A DNA stretch of 64,000 bases, taken from assembly GCA_949130485.1 (NCBI GenBank), contig OX422184.1, positions 23,988,917 through 24,052,916 on the forward strand, in the 5' to 3' direction. Shown in pieces: positions 12,901 to 22,286 of this stretch. Numbering within the stretch: the first letter of the stretch is position 1; each line of letters opens with the position of its first letter. This stretch comes from Agelas oroides (Eukaryota; Porifera; Demospongiae; Agelasida; Agelasidae). The notes under the pieces are model-generated. The model did no database searches and was not told the DNA's origin. It worked only from the letters and a program-made list of their open reading frames with translations. Both the position numbers and the translations under genes were made by a program.

Positions 12901-15900
12901 GGTCCGGCCAAAACCAGACCAGCCGGACCACTTGCTATGGCCATGATACAGCTGTTTTCAAAAGCATCAAGCGTTAACCATTGTGATAATCTTAAGTGGC
13001 TGCCGTAGCATTATGAGTGATTTGATGTACCATATACAGGATAACATCACACTTGACAACTATAATCAAGTTCTCTCAAATGTAAGTGGGGCAGTGAGAG
13101 GTGCGGCTACTAATGAGCAGGAACAGACCACAAACAACCTCACTGTTGTTGCAGCTGCCTTTGAGAGGTCTGCTGCACAACTTGCCAACCAAAGGACTAG
13201 CATACCAAATACTGTAAGTTCATTGCTGTTCTGCTTGAGAAGGCACCACATAGCAAGTTTCTTTTGTGAGAGAAAAAAAGTTAATTCATTTTTTGGCAGT
13301 GTTAAAATTTGGCCCACACCCAGAATTGGTACTAAATAGTGACAATTGGGCCAACTAGTAGTCCATTCACTAGTTGTGGCCTCACTGAGTTACTTTTAGT
13401 GATTTTGTGCTACCGAAACCAGATGTCTAATATCAGTGAAGGTACCAGTTTCATATATGTACAAGCCAAGAACTACACTCACACTACACTGAGTGGTTTT
13501 GTTCCCATCCCCTGGTCCTACCTCCATCCCCCATCCATTCCCCCATGCTTCATGGATCAGACGGTGCAGAACCTCATCAATGCATTGGAGGGTCTTCAAC
13601 AATGGAATAAGAGTGTGCTACAGGCAAATGCCTCAAAGTGAGTCTGCAACTCTACATCAATATACTAGTGACAACTGGATAGATTGAGTATCTGACACCA
13701 TGCAGCCCACCTTCACTAAGGCTGATAAATCCTTTAGCGACCAACTTTTCTTCACTGTTATGTTTTCTTCCTCCTAACAGCATTGTGCGTTCTTATGAGA
13801 GAATTGTGAGTATGTTTTCCCAGAAGTTGGAAGGTGGAGATCACATTCCTTTTATGTCAGGAAATATTCTTGTTGTTACTGAACTGGTGAGTTTGGTTAA
13901 TTGCATGTACATGTATGATCTACACGCAGATTTTGCTGAGGGTTTTTTTTTTGGCCAATTTTGGCAATCATTGTCATTTTCAGTGCCATAAACATTTGTG
14001 TTTATACATTCTTCTGACCTACACTGGCTTTCTTAGGAAATATCTCATCTCCAGCTACAATTAAGTTAAGTCATAGACACTATATAGATAAAGACCAGCA
14101 TGTAGCTAAGATTGCTCTCAATAAAACAAACTTTCATACCGCTTTTGATGGCTTTGATTTGTAGTACTTCACATAAACTTGTGCCCATGTAAAGTGTACT
14201 GAGAACCAGATAAAGACAGTAAAAAAGGAGATGATCATCTATATTTATAGCTAAATAAGGTGGGTCTTCATACCAAACTATAGTGTTTATAAATGTTGCT
14301 ACATAATTTTTGCATGAACAATCAATGAACCACATCCCCCTAAAAAAAATAGGGTTGTACAACCTTGTTTTCATGTGTGGAATGTAGATTTTACGTACAC
14401 ATATACCACATTTCCTTTCACAACTGTAGCTGTCACTGGCTGAACTGAACAAAACTGGCAGAAGCTTCTCATCTGGTGGTCAGACAGTAAATACCAGCAT
14501 TAGTACCCTCAGTGAGAATGAAACTGCAGCTGCCTTTCTACCAGCCTCCCTTTTCCAGTCAATCACACACCTGAACAGTATTGGGAGCTTTTATGCTGTT
14601 TACAGCTCTGGGGCACTCTTTCCAATCACAAATGTAACAACAGTCGTGGGTAGCCCAGTCCTTGCAGCTACCGTAGGGTCTGGACTGAATTTTAGTAACC
14701 TGGCAGAACCTGTGAGGATCTTGCTGCGGTTGAATGATTCGGAGGTGAGTGACAAATGGTGTGAGAAATGTTTGTACACTTCAGTATGTGTGTAGGTTTT
14801 TCAACAGCTATGATGGAGGCTACACATGTAACACATCCAACCATTCATTCATATACTTTCATATGCTTATCTTATTTATATCTAAATACTTATCTTACAT
14901 AGAATGTCAACAGTAGACAACCTCGATGTGTCTCTTGGAGTTTTGGTGTACAAGGTATGCACTCAGTACTAGCTATAACGGAAACTAAATTCCTATGTAT
15001 CTTTTTCACTAAACTTTAGTGAAGTTAAAGGAGGTTAACAACAGAGGAGGCGTACCTAATACTGCGGATGCGTACTACCTAATACTGCGCAACCATTATT
15101 TGCACAAATCTCTTTCGGGTTCTTGCAGCTGTGGTGCAACTTGCCATCTCTTACCCACCCTTAGCCAGTCCCTCCCACTATTGTTAATTTTCTGTTTGTA
15201 AAGTTTCTGTTTCTCCACTGGAGTTTTCATGCTAACCTCAGTGTGATAGAAACAGAGGTGGAAGGTACTCTGGCAGAGTTCTTAAACCCACTAGGTACCA
15301 AATTTCAAAACCAGCCCTCCAAGCATTTGTAACTAACTCAGAGATCTGAGCTTACAAGATCTCTACAAAAAGCCATAAATGCCTCCATTTTTCCTCCATT
15401 AACATAATGGGTCTCTTCTCTGATACCCACGAAAGCCTATATTCTCTTCGAAGGTGTTAACTATACATAAAATCTGCATCTCACCTATAGTTAATCTGTG
15501 TTACACATTATGTTCTATAGCTCCTCCTCTTACTTTATATTACACAGAGTGGACAACAGAGGGTTGTGAGACTGATCTGCGAGATGTGAATGGAGGTGTT
15601 GTGACTTGCAGCTGCAACCACCTCACCAACTTTGCAGTTCTAAGTAAGTGCACATTCATTGGCCACACTTGGTAGTATTATTATTATTATTATTTTCTCT
15701 TTCACTCTTCCTTCTCTTATCACACACACACACACCATTCCACCTCACTGTTTCTGCAGCAAATGTAATCTGCAGAGCAGAGACCACAGGGGTCCTCTTC
15801 TGGCCAAACACTCTTGCTGGCACCAACTACGACCTCCAGTGTCCCACCACCACCACCATGATCAGCAGGACCTGCAATTCATCTGGTGTGTGGGAGAGTG

Positions 15901-18900
15901 TGGACCCCTCTCTCTGTATTTCATTCACCTCCATCAACACTGTGAGTTTCAGTGTGGGTTTCAGCATTGACCTTTGATGTGCTGTATCTTGTCCATCCAT
16001 GCTTTTACAATTGTAGGGTAACATCACACTTGATAACTATGGGGAGGTTCTTACAAGTTTAAGTGGGGCTGTGAGGGGTGCAGCCATTAATAAACGGATA
16101 CAGAACCCAAGCAACCTTGCCATGGTTGCAGCTGCCATTCAGAGATCTGCAGCACTCATCAATGAGATGGCTGTCATTACAAATGCAGTAAGTTCGCTTG
16201 CCTGAACAATCAGATTGCTCAATGGTTTAAGCTCCACCTACTATCCCCGCCCCCTCCTCTAAAACCTCTTCAGACAGTGAAGAACCTGGTCAACATATTG
16301 GAGGGCCTGCAACAGTGGAATGTGGATGTGCTACAAGCTAATGCCTCAAAGTTAGCAATAAACATTCGTAACACTTTTGTAACTTATCTCACACCAACAC
16401 CAGTTGGCCATCATTGATGAAGAGAAGGTTATCTGTTACCAACTTGAGCTTGGAAAATAACTTGCCAACATTTCGACTAAATGCATGCTCCAGCGTCATC
16501 AGGGCGAAAGTGAAGAGGTGTGTCAGTCTCGTCTTCAGTCTCCGTCTGGTCTCCCCGATGTAGACCTGGCCACAGCTGCAGGGGATACGATATACCACAT
16601 TGGATTGCTTCATACCAAGAGGTGTATCCTTGACCTTGGTCAACATTGAGTGGAGAGTCCGCCCGGAGAGTCCGTCCGGAGAGTCCGCCCGGACTTAAAG
16701 ACTACTGTGATGTTGAACTCTTCACTTTCGCCCTGATGACGACTGGAGCATTCAGTCGAAACGTCGGCAAGTTATTTTCCGACCTCAAGTTGGTAACAGA
16801 TGACCTTCTCTTCATTTATGCAGAAGCCAACTGAGGAGCCACTGAAAGTTTTTATCATTGATGAAAGTAGATCATCTCTTCTGTGTCATCTCTTCTTGAT
16901 CCTTGCAGTATTGTGCGTTCTTATGAAGCAATTGTGAGTACATTTGCCCAGCAGCTGGAGGAGGGAGAAACATTTTTTGTTATGAGAGAAAGCGTTCTCT
17001 TTGTTGCTGAGGCGGTGAGTTGGGTTGCATGTGGACAAGAAAATAATTTATAAATAAAACAGTCACGGTTTTCTCCATTCGAGGAATTATTTGGATCACC
17101 ACATCACTGCACTAAGAAACGTGTTAAAACCACACACAAACATATGATCGCATGCAGGTGTTGTTTTGGTCTGTATTTTTGCTGTTGAGTTAAAACAGCA
17201 CTGATTGCTCTGTGTTAAAACAAAACGGTGTGTTTAGCTTCATGTGTTCTTTCAGCATGGAGTGTAAGTGACACGTGTACACTGTGTGGTTTTGTGAAAC
17301 ATTCATCTGCATGCATCCATCTGCTGGCTATTATTTGGTTCTGAACCGCACAATAGCCAGCAGATGGATGCATATGAAATATTATGTTGGCTAGCAGACA
17401 AGTGTTTGTGCTAGCTCTCTGAAGCTAGATTGAATTGTGAGGGGTTGATGGATGATAATTATACTACCCACCTGTTCAATGAACCATGAAACTGCAATAA
17501 CCATGCACTTGTGGTCATTTCAACCAAGTAGTTTTAGCAGTGTTGTGTTGTTTTTCGGGACATTTGATTAACACGTGTGTGCTGGGTTGTTTTGAATTTG
17601 AAAGATTTGGATCAACGCATCTTAGCTGACTTTTGTCTACATTCAAAGTTAAGTACCATACAAAAACTATAGTTTTGTACATATGCAGAGACTGTGAACC
17701 TTGTAATCATCAAGAATTGAAGAATCAAGATTGCATGGATTTAATATATCTACAAAGATCCAGAAGTGTGAAAATTTGGTAACTGACTTGAGATAATTGC
17801 AAGGTCCATCCTCTTCTCAAGGCTGTAAGATACTACGTATGAAGATTCTGAGCCACATGCATTTAATCTGTTAAGTGCATGGTACATTTTATCTCTCAGC
17901 TGTATACTGACAACTGTAATCTTGGCCACATTTTCCTCCACCATGCACTGCAGCTGTCACGGGCTGAACTAGTTAGAGCTGGCAGAAGCTTCTCGTCTGG
18001 TGGTCAGACAGGAAATACCAGCTTTAGTACCCTCAATGAGAGTGAAACTGCAGCTGTCTTTCTACCACCGTCCCTTTTCCAGTCGATAGACACAAGTGTT
18101 GGAATCGTTTTTGCTGTTTATAACACCGGGGCACTCTTCCCAATCACAAATGCAACACAGCAAGATCAGGGGAAAAATGCATCAATTACAACAGTTGTGG
18201 GTAGTCCAGTCCTTGCAGTTACCATAGGGTCTGGACTGAACTTTAATAACCTGACAGAACCTGTGAGGATCTTGCTGCGGTTGAATGAATTGGAGGTGGG
18301 TGACCAGGATGTGTGTGTTTCTTTTTTTAGTTAGTTTGTGAGCTTTCATTAGCAAGAATGGACATTTATTTACTAATGAGTAATTGCACTCCCTGCACAG
18401 AATGTCACAGATCGACCACCTCGATGTGTCTCTTGGGATTTTAATCATGAAGGTACATGCGTAGTATTGTGAACAGCTGTTAACTGTTTAAGCTCATTGC
18501 TATATATGTAGCAACGTTTTAATTTGTTAGACATAGCAAATGGTAGTATTAATGATGCAAAACTAAGGTGGTATGAAAGCGAAATACTATTATAGTTGAT
18601 AATCAGGACAGTGACAAGCACTTCCAATGCATGTTATGTCTTGTTGCTTTATGCTGCAATATTCCTACTTTTTGTTGCTTATAGAGTGGACAACAGAGGG
18701 TTGTGTGAGAGTGGAAGTCAATGAAAGTGTTGTGACCTGTAACTGCAGCCATCTCACCAATTTTGCGATCCTTGTGGTTAGAATTTCTCGTATGTGCGTG
18801 CACAGCTATGCTGATTATAGTATGCTATCCTTGAGTAAATCAAATAGCCACAAGTCATATATTGTTACTACTGATCTTGAATGTGGGCTGCCCACTGTAT

Positions 18901-19629
18901 GTATAACCATAACATGTACCTCCTCTTGATCTGATATGCAGGACATCTGCTCAAGATTTCAGGACTGTTCTTCAAAGGAGCTAAAAATGATTACGTTTGT
19001 GCTGAGATGGGTTTCCATTGTTGGAGTGGCCCTTTCCCTCGCTGGAACTGTTGCTAGCATTTTCACCTTACTGTTTTTCAAGTGAGTCAGTTCAGAACTG
19101 AAGACAGTCACCCAAACTGTTTTCATGCTTTATGCGTGCATTGCTATACACTTCATATACTACCTACTATGAGCATTTCCATTTTACAGGAAATTCAGGA
19201 AACGAGTTCCCACCATTTTTCATGTCCAGCTCTGCATAGCTCTATTCTGTATGCTGATCATCTTTGTATGCGGTATTGACAAAACAGCTGTATACGGAGG
19301 CTGTGTAGCTGTGTCAGCCCTGATCCACTATTTCACACTGGTGGCTGTGATGTTCATGGGGGCAGAGGCCGTGCTCATGTTCCAGAAGCTGGTCATTGTG
19401 TTTGCTTCAACCTCCACCAAGTTCTTTGTTGCTGTGTCACTTATATGCTGGCGTAAGTGTACTGTGGAATAAAAGTAAGGCACTTACATTAAGTGTTGGG
19501 GTCAAAATGAGATAAGAGTGAGAGGTTTGGGGGTGTCAATGCTATGCACATCGTAGCTCCCATTTGTTAAGGCAAGGCTTGCATAATTGTGTAGCCTGTG
19601 CCTTCTCCTAATGCGTGGGGATCGTTGAG

Positions 19630-19664
<35 letters not shown>

Positions 19665-21165
19665 GATGGCCACTTGTTCTGGATTGTGCTACTTGTGGGG
19701 GTGGGGCTGAATAGTTCAGGGGATCCAGGTAGGGATTCTTCATGCTGGGAGCTAGTGCTACGGAAAGAGGTTAGACTATTGTTGGAGCTAAGTTGGGGGG
19801 GGGAGGTGGCTGGTTCTGGGGGGAGTTAGGGGTAGGGACATGGGCTGGGCTTGGGGTGGGTGTGGGGCTAAACAGTTGGGGGGAAGGGCTGTGGTTAATA
19901 TATTCTAAACTACTTGTATGGGGCATGCACAGCATTACTGAGAGGAACAGTCTGAATTGGCTGTTCAGTGTCTCCTGTACGGTATTGATACTGTCGTCAT
20001 GCGTCGGGGGAGGCTCTGACAGTATCTCCGGGGAGGTGATCAGTTCTTTGCTGTAAATCTCCCGGGGACCGAAGTACGTATCTCAGGGTGCGGGTTCGAG
20101 TAGCAGTTTCAAATGAAGACATCATCTCTGTGGCGCTGCAGTATATGAGGACAGTAGGAGGGGTTTGGCAAACGGTTGCTGTTGAGGCCCAACATTTTGC
20201 TCATCGGTGGTGAGCTTTTTTGAAATATTACTCGACGAAATGTGTATTTCTTCTTTCTTTAGTGATACCAATCATTCCTGTGGTGATCCCACTGGCTGTG
20301 GACCTCTCAGATGTGGTCAGTAGAGATCTTCTTGTACGTAGACCCACACCACAAAGAGGATTGTAAGTCACACTGGATGCATGCAACAGTATAATATTAT
20401 GGCAGACATTGCTGAATGACTTGTGTTGTCACTCTTTTCTCCAGCTGCTTCATAACTGACCCTGCAGTATTCTTTGGTGCCTTCCTGGGCCCCATCTTTG
20501 CCGTCCTAATCTTCAATGTTGTCATCTTTGTCTTGGTGATTGGAGTTCTCGTCAAACACACCCTAGACAAACTTGACCGTACTAATGAACAAATGAACAA
20601 GAAAACCGCCATCAGGTTGCTCATCAGTATTGCAGGTATCATGTTCCTCTTTGGTCTGACATGGCTCTTTGGTGCACTAACTGTCACTGGACTCAGCGAT
20701 GCTACAGCTTCTACTGTCTTCCAAGTTCTCTTTGTGATCTGCAATGCTTTTCAAGGTTTCTTCATCTTCCTTTTCTTCTGTGTGTTCAACAAGGATGCCC
20801 GAGGTTTATGGTTAGAGTTGCTCTCATGTGGTCACTATCAATCCAAACCATTGCACTCTTCACAGGCCAAGTATGCCAACATTGGTACCCCAGGGAAGAT
20901 TAAAACTGCAGGTTCTGGCCTTCTCTCAAACCTTGTTTCAGCTACTTTCAGCAAAGGTGGGTACACCTCAAGCATCAATGACCTCAGCAAGGATGAGGGA
21001 TACACTGACATACCCCTCACAAGTGCAGCTGAACAAAAGGAGGAGCCTTTGATGGAGACAGAGATTCACGAAGCTAATGTTGGCACAGAGCAGAGAGAAG
21101 TGAAGGGAAAGCAGGATAGAGCTGAAGGCACACGTGAAGTGCTTCTCGACAAAGAAGGACAATAA
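1..21165 (+). CDS. Adhesion GPCR with Ig domain and two tandem HRM-GAIN-GPS modules (5' partial)
   Basis: This is a surface receptor of the adhesion GPCR family, expected to autoproteolyse at its GPS and signal through a 7TM. Exons read by eye: 1-88, 2281-2586, 12007-12185, 13040-13213, 13561-13637, 13781-13886, 14430-14744, 14903-14954, 15548-15643, 15760-15941, 16017-16187, 16274-16350, 16909-17014, 17954-18295, 18401-18452, 18685-18776, 18942-19081, 19190-19452, 20263-20362, 20445-21165. All junctions are GT-AG and keep one frame; the sum is 3639 nt including TAA. Residue layout: leader end 1-29, Ig about 30-131, HRM1 132-191, GAIN1/GPS1 192-464, HRM2 465-525, GAIN2/GPS2 526-805, 7TM about 806-1094, tail to 1212. 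The start codon lies before base 1. The linkage of the first two exons across long introns is less certain than the rest. A split into two genes at 15643/15760 is possible but not favoured, because the phases match. Confidence 0.85.
997..1125. mobile_element. Short inverted-repeat element (MITE-like)
   Basis: The left end ATAGGCGTAGAAACT followed by a G tract (1013-1036) is mirrored on the right by a C tract followed by ATTCCTACACCTAT. The element is about 129 bp and non-coding. The class is not determined and no clear target-site duplication was seen. Confidence 0.5.
1621..1770 (+). repeat. 20-bp tandem repeat, about 7 copies
   Basis: The unit AAACTATATCAAGCTGAACT repeats from 1621 at exactly 20-bp steps. 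The first copy (AGGCTGAGCT) and the last (AGACTGTACC) are diverged, which is usual for array edges. It lies in intron 1. Confidence 0.9.
2281..2586 (+). CDS. Ig-like domain exon of the adhesion GPCR
   Basis: A single phase 1-1 exon encodes an I-set-like Ig domain. Cys in GLFVCVAYGYP, the core Trp in SLTWNKGG, and DDAAQYNCSASN carrying the second Cys form the usual C-W-DxAxYxC pattern. The acceptor is after CCTACAG (2280) and the donor is GTACGT at 2587. Symmetric phase 1-1 is typical of shuffled extracellular modules. Its role would be ligand or cell contact at the outer end of the receptor. Confidence 0.85.
2638..4671. mobile_element. TTAA-flanked composite element (piggyBac-like boundaries)
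   Basis: The ends read TTAA-GGTGGCAG (TTAA at 2634-2637) and CCGCCACC-TTAA (4672-4675). Inside are two tandem units of about 261 bp (2638-2897, 2898-3160), an A-rich tract, then two tandem units of about 720-740 bp (3187-3908 and 3942-4671) separated by a poly-A run (3908-3941). No transposase is seen, so it is non-autonomous. TTAA target sites are typical of piggyBac elements, but the terminal bases alone do not prove the superfamily. Confidence 0.6.
4809..5137. mobile_element. CAGTGGCGG-type MITE, copy 1
   Basis: Terminal inverted repeats CAGTGGCGGATCTAGA and AATCCGCCACTG are flanked by a perfect 5-bp duplication AGTTT (4804-4808 and 5138-5142). It is 329 bp and non-coding. The same termini recur at 28104-29170 and 51679-52180. 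Confidence 0.75.
5713..7078. mobile_element. MULE-like DNA transposon with nested palindromic satellites
   Basis: Long terminal inverted repeats of over 120 bp begin TACGGTGGCCC and end GGCCACCGTA. GTAAGT directly flanks both sides (5707-5712, 7079-7084). Inside each arm are arrays of TGCGGTCACCGATCT-type units, then arrays of TCAATTCCCACTTTG units that are themselves palindromic (about 5945-6085 and 6595-6715). The centre carries a fragment of a transposase-like reading frame on the minus strand. Confidence 0.75.
6194..6523 (-). pseudogene. MULE-type transposase fragment
   Basis: The fragment is 109 residues. Its end, FCEAETIYIDRTFKASPQLF, resembles the segment around the first catalytic Asp of Mutator-like transposases, usually written DGTF. 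Here Arg replaces Gly after the Asp. The rest of the catalytic domain is absent, so it cannot be an active enzyme. It sits in the core of the element at 5713-7078, which supports a MULE origin. Similarity is recalled from family motifs, not searched. Confidence 0.5.
7211..8352. mobile_element. Non-autonomous long element with 9-bp target duplication
   Basis: The left end GGGTATAGTCTAAGTTCACC is mirrored by GGTGAACTTAGTCTATCCC at the right. The flanks ATTTCTACC (7202-7210) and ATTTCTATC (8353-8361) match in 8 of 9 bases, which points to a 9-bp duplication as in Mutator-like elements. The interior holds telomere-like repeats (7386-7432) and two stretches related to the repeat at 25670-27030 (7500-7560 and 8140-8200). 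No intact reading frame was found. Confidence 0.65.
7386..7432 (+). repeat. Telomere-like (TTAGGG) short tract
   Basis: GGGTTAG, TTAGGGCTAGGG and TTAGGGTTAGGG units run in a degenerate tract of about 47 bp inside the element at 7211-8352. Its position inside a transposon argues against a chromosome end. Confidence 0.7.
8736..9149. mobile_element. TAGTCTCGT MITE, copy 1
   Basis: Ends TAGTCTCGTTCCCAGACCG and GTCTGGGCACGAGACTA are flanked by a perfect 9-bp duplication GGGCGAGCC (8727-8735, 9150-9158). It is non-coding. Nine-base duplications suggest Mutator-like mobilisation. Confidence 0.85.
10747..11064. mobile_element. TAGTCTCGT MITE, copy 2
   Basis: Ends TGTCTCGTCCCCAGACC and ACACGAGACTA. 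The flanks GCCAGGCTT and GCCAGGCCA agree in 7 of 9 bases. The interior matches the copy at 31579-31901 closely, including the subterminal GGAGAAACGG and GGTGAACCAAGTCGAATTTC. Confidence 0.75.
12007..15643 (+). CDS. First HRM-GAIN-GPS module of the adhesion GPCR
   Basis: There are seven exons. HRM1 (12007-12185, phase 1-0) has four Cys, FFFW and RTCSLSGMW, as in hormone-receptor domains. GAIN exons are 13040-13213 (0-0), 13561-13637 (0-2), 13781-13886 (2-0), 14430-14744 (0-0) and 14903-14954 (0-1). GPS exon 15548-15643 (1-1) has PRCVSW before it, then EWTTEGC, CSCNHLTNFAVL. The HL/T autoproteolysis site is intact. Instead of running into TM1, the Stachel-like TNFAVL is spliced to a second HRM exon. 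Confidence 0.85.
12554..12945. mobile_element. GGCCGTAGCAAG-type MITE in a GAIN intron
   Basis: The left end CAGGGCCGTAGCAAG is mirrored by CTTGCTATGGCCATG. The inner repeat CTGGTCCGGCCA occurs at both ends. ATACA flanks both sides, which suggests a 5-bp duplication. It is non-coding and lies in the intron between HRM1 and the first GAIN exon. Confidence 0.65.
13887..14429 (+). other. Intron within GAIN1
   Basis: AT-rich intron sequence between GAIN1 exons. No gene or recognisable element was seen. Confidence 0.6.
15760..18776 (+). CDS. Second HRM-GAIN-GPS module of the adhesion GPCR
   Basis: The exons match module 1 in number, order and phase: HRM2 15760-15941 (1-0), GAIN 16017-16187 (0-0), 16274-16350 (0-2), 16909-17014 (2-0), 17954-18295 (0-0), 18401-18452 (0-1), GPS 18685-18776 (1-0). 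Pairs of 77, 106 and 52 nt exons have identical lengths in the two modules. The HRM has TTGVLFWPNTLAG and RTCNSSGVW. The GPS has EWTTEGC and CNCSHLTNFAILV with an intact HL/T site. Only the last phase differs, as needed to join TM1. Residues are strongly similar to module 1, for example GRSFSSGGQT and VRILLRLN in both. Confidence 0.9.
16389..16850 (-). mobile_element. Penelope-like element fragment with GIY-YIG segment and inverted repeat
   Basis: On the minus strand 16646-16389 encodes VVYRIPCSCGQVYIGETRRR, then LKTRL. This is a typical Penelope-like GIY-YIG endonuclease start with its CxC pair. The sequence at about 16404-16520 is repeated in inverted orientation at about 16715-16830, so the remnant can fold back. 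Between them is a short GAGAGTCCGCCCG tandem (16651-16697). Reverse transcriptase is absent, so this is a decayed 3' part. It sits in the intron between GAIN2 exons b and c. Confidence 0.75.
16733..16775 (+). ncRNA. Hammerhead ribozyme-like motif in the Penelope-like remnant
   Basis: CTGATGA (16733-16739), a hairpin GACTG-GAGCATT-CAGTC and GAAAC (16758-16762) follow in hammerhead core order. GTCGG further on pairs with CCGAC at 16779-16783. One extra C sits between CTGATGA and stem II, and one base pair next to the predicted cleavage triplet is mismatched, so activity is doubtful. Penelope-like elements are known to carry hammerheads. Weaker relatives lie at 16471-16502 (minus) and near 40993. 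Confidence 0.4.
17015..17953 (+). other. Intron within GAIN2 with a short hairpin
   Basis: No coding sequence was seen. The stretch 17312-17375 holds an inverted repeat of about 24 bp, GCATCCATCTGCTGGCTATT against AATAGCCAGCAGATGGATGC. It is the likely remnant of a small element. Confidence 0.6.
18942..21165 (+). CDS. 7TM region and cytoplasmic tail of the adhesion GPCR
   Basis: The exons are 18942-19081 (TM1), 19190-19452 (TM2 to TM4), 20263-20362 (extracellular loop 2) and 20445-21165 (TM5 to tail). Family marks are GLTWLFG in TM6 and FQGFFIFLFFC in TM7, both typical of adhesion receptors, and Cys in YGGCVAVSALIHYF at the TM3 start. A Cys in GLCFITD may form the loop disulphide. The tail after ARGLW is rich in Ser/Thr and acidic residues and ends LLDKEGQ before TAA at 21163-21165. 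The frame is open through all four exons. Confidence 0.92.
19453..20262 (+). other. Intron in the 7TM region with long G tract
   Basis: It contains an uninterrupted G run (19633-19663) and GGGGGTGGGG-rich sequence to about 19885. The rest shows nothing recognisable. Such runs are error-prone in sequencing, so the length is uncertain. Confidence 0.7.
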
Positions 21166-22286
21166 GCATCATGTTGAAAGTGTTGAAGTGGACTATTTAG
21201 ATAACACAGTATTGGTAGTAATGTTTAGTTGCAATCAAACTTTCAGTGATCAAGGTTCACAATGTTTCTAGCAGTTCTATACAAACAAAATGTGCAATAC
21301 TTGACTTTTTGTAATTCTCATTTAATGTAAACTCATTTTGCTGCATGCATGCACATCCATGATTATGAAGTTTGCTGATTCTATTTTGGCTGATGCTGCT
21401 TCACATTCATTAGACAGTAGACTGGACTTGACGGATATCTATCAAGGTCACAGGGTATATGCTTGCCACACTCTGAGGTATGTTTAGTTGCCTTGATGGC
21501 ATCACTAAATTGCAAGTCTTGCATTTACTTTGCTTTCGTATCTTGGCATTATGCCTGCTAACGTCTTACTAAAAAATTTCATTTCTGAAGTTGCTGTACA
21601 GTAGTGTATCTGCTTACACTCAGTGTTTCATATCCTACAGTGACAACATTTCTAGCAGTTATATACACAAATGAAAATTGCAATACTTTACTTTTGTAAT
21701 TCTCGTTTAATGTAAACTCATTTTGCTGCATGCATCCACGAAGCATTACCATATGCTGATTGAACAATTATATTGGCTCATGCTGCTTCACGTGCCTTTA
21801 AATTCATCAGACAGTGGATTTGACGACCTAGAGTGACGAATTTCTGAACCTACCAACTATCGAAGTCACAGAATGTTTGCCACTCTTAAGCATGTTTAGT
21901 TGCTTTACCATTGTGATCTTGATGGCATCACTAAATTGCAAGTCTTGCATTTACTTTGCTTTCGTATCTTGGCATTATGCCTGGTAACTTAATTCTTGCT
22001 AATAAATTTAATTCTGAAGTTGCTGTACAGTAGTGTATCTGCTTACCCTCAGTGTTTCATAGCCTACAGTGACAACTTATCACTATTCCAAAGAGTTTCC
22101 CATTCCAATAGCATACACTTATATGCAACATTTTCAACATTATGAAGTGCACTTTTTGTAAGTATAAACTATTCAAACAAAAGCAAGCACTTTTTAGAGA
22201 TCATTGTTGTGTGTCAGAAGTCACAGATACGTACAATGTCATGTGCAAAAAGTAGATATTTACATGACATACAGCTCATCAGCATT
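21166..22286. other. Convergent intergenic region with a tandem duplication of about 400 bp
   Basis: It lies between the receptor stop and the aminotransferase stop and probably holds both 3' UTRs. The segments 21250-21640 and 21650-22070 are diverged tandem copies. Both contain GTAAACTCATTTTGCTGCAT and AAATTGCAAGTCTTGCATTT. No gene was seen. Confidence 0.7.

Noticed and set aside
15760-21165. A second, separate adhesion GPCR gene starting at HRM2
   Set aside because: No leader or promoter is evident in the 116-bp gap, and GPS1 splices in phase to HRM2. One gene is simpler, though not proven.
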